NCBI GenBank assembly: GCA_032718475.1
Contig: JAUCBJ010003055.1
Span: forward strand, 1-64,000
Direction of reading: 5' to 3'
DNA: 64,000 nucleotides
From: Nemertoderma westbladi
Taxonomy: Eukaryota > Xenacoelomorpha > Nemertodermatida > Nemertodermatidae
Position numbers and translations under genes: made by a program. The notes under the pieces were generated by a model, which worked only from the letters and a program-made list of their open reading frames with translations, was not told the DNA's origin and searched no databases. The stretch's first letter is position 1. Each line of letters begins with the position of its first letter. Shown piece after piece: positions 61,601 to 64,000 of the stretch.

Positions 61601-64000
61601 AACTCTGTAAATCAACAGAAACGTTCCCTAACTCTGTAAATCAACAGAAACGTTCACTAACTCTGTAAATCAACAGAAACGTTCACTAACTCTGTAAATC
61701 AACAGAAACGTTCCCTAACTCTGTAAATCAACAGAAACGTTCCCTAACTCTGTAAATCAACAGAAACGTTCACTAACTCTGTAAATCAACAGAAACGTTC
61801 ACTAACTCTGTAAATCAACAGAAACGTTCACTAACTCTGTAAATCAACAGAAACGTTCACTAACTCTGTAAATCAACAGAAACGTTCACTAACTCTGTAA
61901 ATCAACAGAAACGTTCACTAACTCTGTAAATCAACAGAAACGTTCACTAACTCTGTAAATCAACAGAAACGTTCACTAACTCTGTAAATCAACAGAAACG
62001 TTCCCTAACTCTGTAAATCAACAGAAACGTTCCCTAACTCTGTAAATCAACAGAAACGTTCACTAACTCTGTAAATCAACAGAAACGTTCACTAACTCTG
62101 TAAATCAACAGAAACGTTCCCTAACTCTGTAAATCAACAGAAACGTTCCCTAACTCTGTAAATCAACAGAAACGTTCCCTAACTCTGTAAATCAACAGAA
62201 ACGTTCACTAACTCTGTAAATCAACAGAAACGTTCACTAACTCTGTAAATCAACAGAAACGTTCACTAACTCTGTAAATCAACAGAAACGTTCACTAACT
62301 CTGTAAATCAACAGAAACGTTCACTAACTCTGTAAATCAACAGAAACGTTCCCTAACTCTGTAAATCAACAGAAACGTTCACTAACTCTGTAAATCAACA
62401 GAAACGTTCCCTAACTCTGTAAATCAACAGAAACGTTCACTAACTCTGTAAATCAACAGAAACGTTCCCTAACTCTGTAAATCAACAGAAACGTTCCCTA
62501 ACTCTGTAAATCAACAGAAACGTTCACTAACTCTGTAAATCAACAGAAACGTTCACTAACTCTGTAAATCAACAGAAACGTTCACTAACTCTGTAAATCA
62601 ACAGAAACGTTCACTAACTCTGTAAATCAACAGAAACGTTCACTAAGCTCTGTAAATCAACAGAAACGTTCACTAACTCTGTAAATCAACAGAAACGTTC
62701 ACTAACTCTGTAAATCAACAGAAACGTTCACTAACTCTGTAAATCAACAGAAACGTTCACTAACTCTGTAAATCAACAGAAACGTTCACTAACTCTGTAA
62801 ATCAACAGAAACGTTCACTAACTCTGTAAATCAACAGAAACGTTCACTAACTCTGTAAATCAACAGAAACGTTCACTAACTCTGTAAATCAACAGAAACG
62901 TTCACTAACTCTGTAAATCAACAGAAACGTTCACTAACTCTGTAAATCAACAGAAACGTTCACTAACTCTGTAAATCAACAGAAACGTTCACTAACTCTG
63001 TAAATCAACAGAAACGTTCACTAACTCTGTAAATCAACAGAAACGTTCACTAACTCTGTAAATCAACAGAAACGTTCACTAACTCTGTAAATCAACAGAA
63101 ACGTTCACTAACTCTGTAAATCAACAGAAACGTTCACTAACTCTGTAAATCAACAGAAACGTTCACTAACTCTGTAAATCAACAGAAACGTTCACTAACT
63201 CTGTAAATCAACAGAAACGTTCACTAACTCTGTAAATCAACAGAAACGTTCACTAACTCTGTAAATCAACAGAAACGTTCACTAACTCTGTAAATCAACA
63301 GAAACGTTCACTAACTCTGTAAATCAACAGAAACGTTCACTAACTCTGTAAATCAACAGAAACGTTCACTAACTCTGTAAATCAACAGAAACGTTCACTA
63401 ACTCTGTAAATCAACAGAAACGTTCACTAACTCTGTAAATCAACAGAAACGTTCACTAACTCTGTAAATCAACAGAAACGTTCACTAACTCTGTAAATCA
63501 ACAGAAACGTTCACTAACTCTGTAAATCAACAGAAACGTTCACTAACTCTGTAAATCAACAGAAACGTTCACTAACTCTGTAAATCAACAGAAACGTTCA
63601 CTAACTCTGTAAATCAACAGAAACGTTCACTAACTCTGTAAATCAACAGAAACGTTCACTAACTCTGTAAATCAACAGAAACGTTCACTAACTCTGTAAA
63701 TCAACAGAAACGTTCACTAACTCTGTAAATCAACAGAAACGTTCACTAACTCTGTAAATCAACAGAAACGTTCACTAACTCTGTAAATCAACAGAAACGT
63801 TCACTAACTCTGTAAATCAACAGAAACGTTCACTAACTCTGTAAATCAACAGAAACGTTCACTAACTCTGTAAATCAACAGAAACGTTCACTAACTCTGT
63901 AAATCAACAGAAACGTTCACTAACTCTGTAAATCAACAGAAACGTTCACTAACTCTGTAAATCAACAGAAACGTTCACTAACTCTGTAAATCAACAGAAA
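58694..64000 (-). repeat. Array 3, right block, continuing beyond the window
   Basis: About 183 more units of the 29-bp acceptor repeat, in the same phase and orientation as the left block. Close to the LINE the units carry the same rare variants as on its left side (GTTAACTATAACTC, GTTCAGTAAC, CACTAAGTC), confirming one array split by the LINE. Between about 60450 and 62520 CCCT units alternate densely with CACT units; after 62640 units are nearly all identical. One unit at 59780 has lost an A, and the unit at 62641 has an extra G (CACTAAGCTC). The array fills the MYO6 intron upstream of exon C, which is therefore longer than 18.5 kb. Confidence 0.97.

Noticed and set aside
45484-64000. CRISPR-like array of 29-bp repeats
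   Set aside because: The units are head to tail without spacers, the DNA is animal, and there are no cas genes. It is a minisatellite.

Overview
This window is animal nuclear DNA: spliced exons with GT-AG borders, very long introns, several classes of eukaryotic transposon and huge tandem arrays. I cannot name the species. Nothing in it is bacterial or archaeal.

The backbone is the 3' part of an unconventional myosin VI gene (MYO6) on the minus strand. Three consecutive tail exons can be read with exact splice sites and matching phases: exon C (45486 down to 45343, ubiquitin-binding/tail region ending at the split Arg of the RRL motif), exon A (29098 down to 29001, from RL of RRL to ...APKSVTDR) and exon B (11535 down to 11263, cargo-binding domain with PFIRPAD, GWWF and ARQMELHP). 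The exon upstream of C lies beyond the right edge. The terminal exon(s) were not found. At the extreme left, on the plus strand, is the last coding exon of a globin-like gene (50-199).

The introns are inflated by three satellites. Array 1 (11978-29049, about 316 units of 54 bp) lies directly against the 3' end of exon A. Each unit is a copy of the last 43 nt of that exon plus the first 11 nt of the intron, so each carries an AG/GTAAGT donor and preserves frame. Array 3 (45484-54930 and 58694 to the window end, about 325 + 183 units of 29 bp) lies directly against the 5' side of exon C. Each unit carries a 3' acceptor (pyrimidine-rich tract then TTTACAG). Array 2 (about 34767-44980, about 189 units of 54 bp) is unrelated to exons. 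It fills a 14.35-kb hAT-like element (18-bp inverted termini, 8-bp target duplication) in the intron between C and A.

The intron C/A element is a nest. The hAT-like element holds a minus-strand RTE-like LINE. That LINE is split by a piggyBac-like element at TTAA. The piggyBac-like element holds a 5'-truncated LINE, a solo LTR and decayed 160-bp repeats. A full-length LINE of the same family as the truncated copy, with an intact 1075-residue endonuclease-RT reading frame, sits inside array 3 with a 12-bp target duplication.

The left intron (1-11262) holds a decayed RT of a second LINE family, a Penelope-like RT relic, a LINE C-terminal scrap, homopolymer tracts and a near-identical tandem triplication of a 976-bp unit. 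The main novelty is that one gene carries a satellite made of a 5' splice site and, separately, one made of a 3' splice site, each joined directly to its own parent exon.
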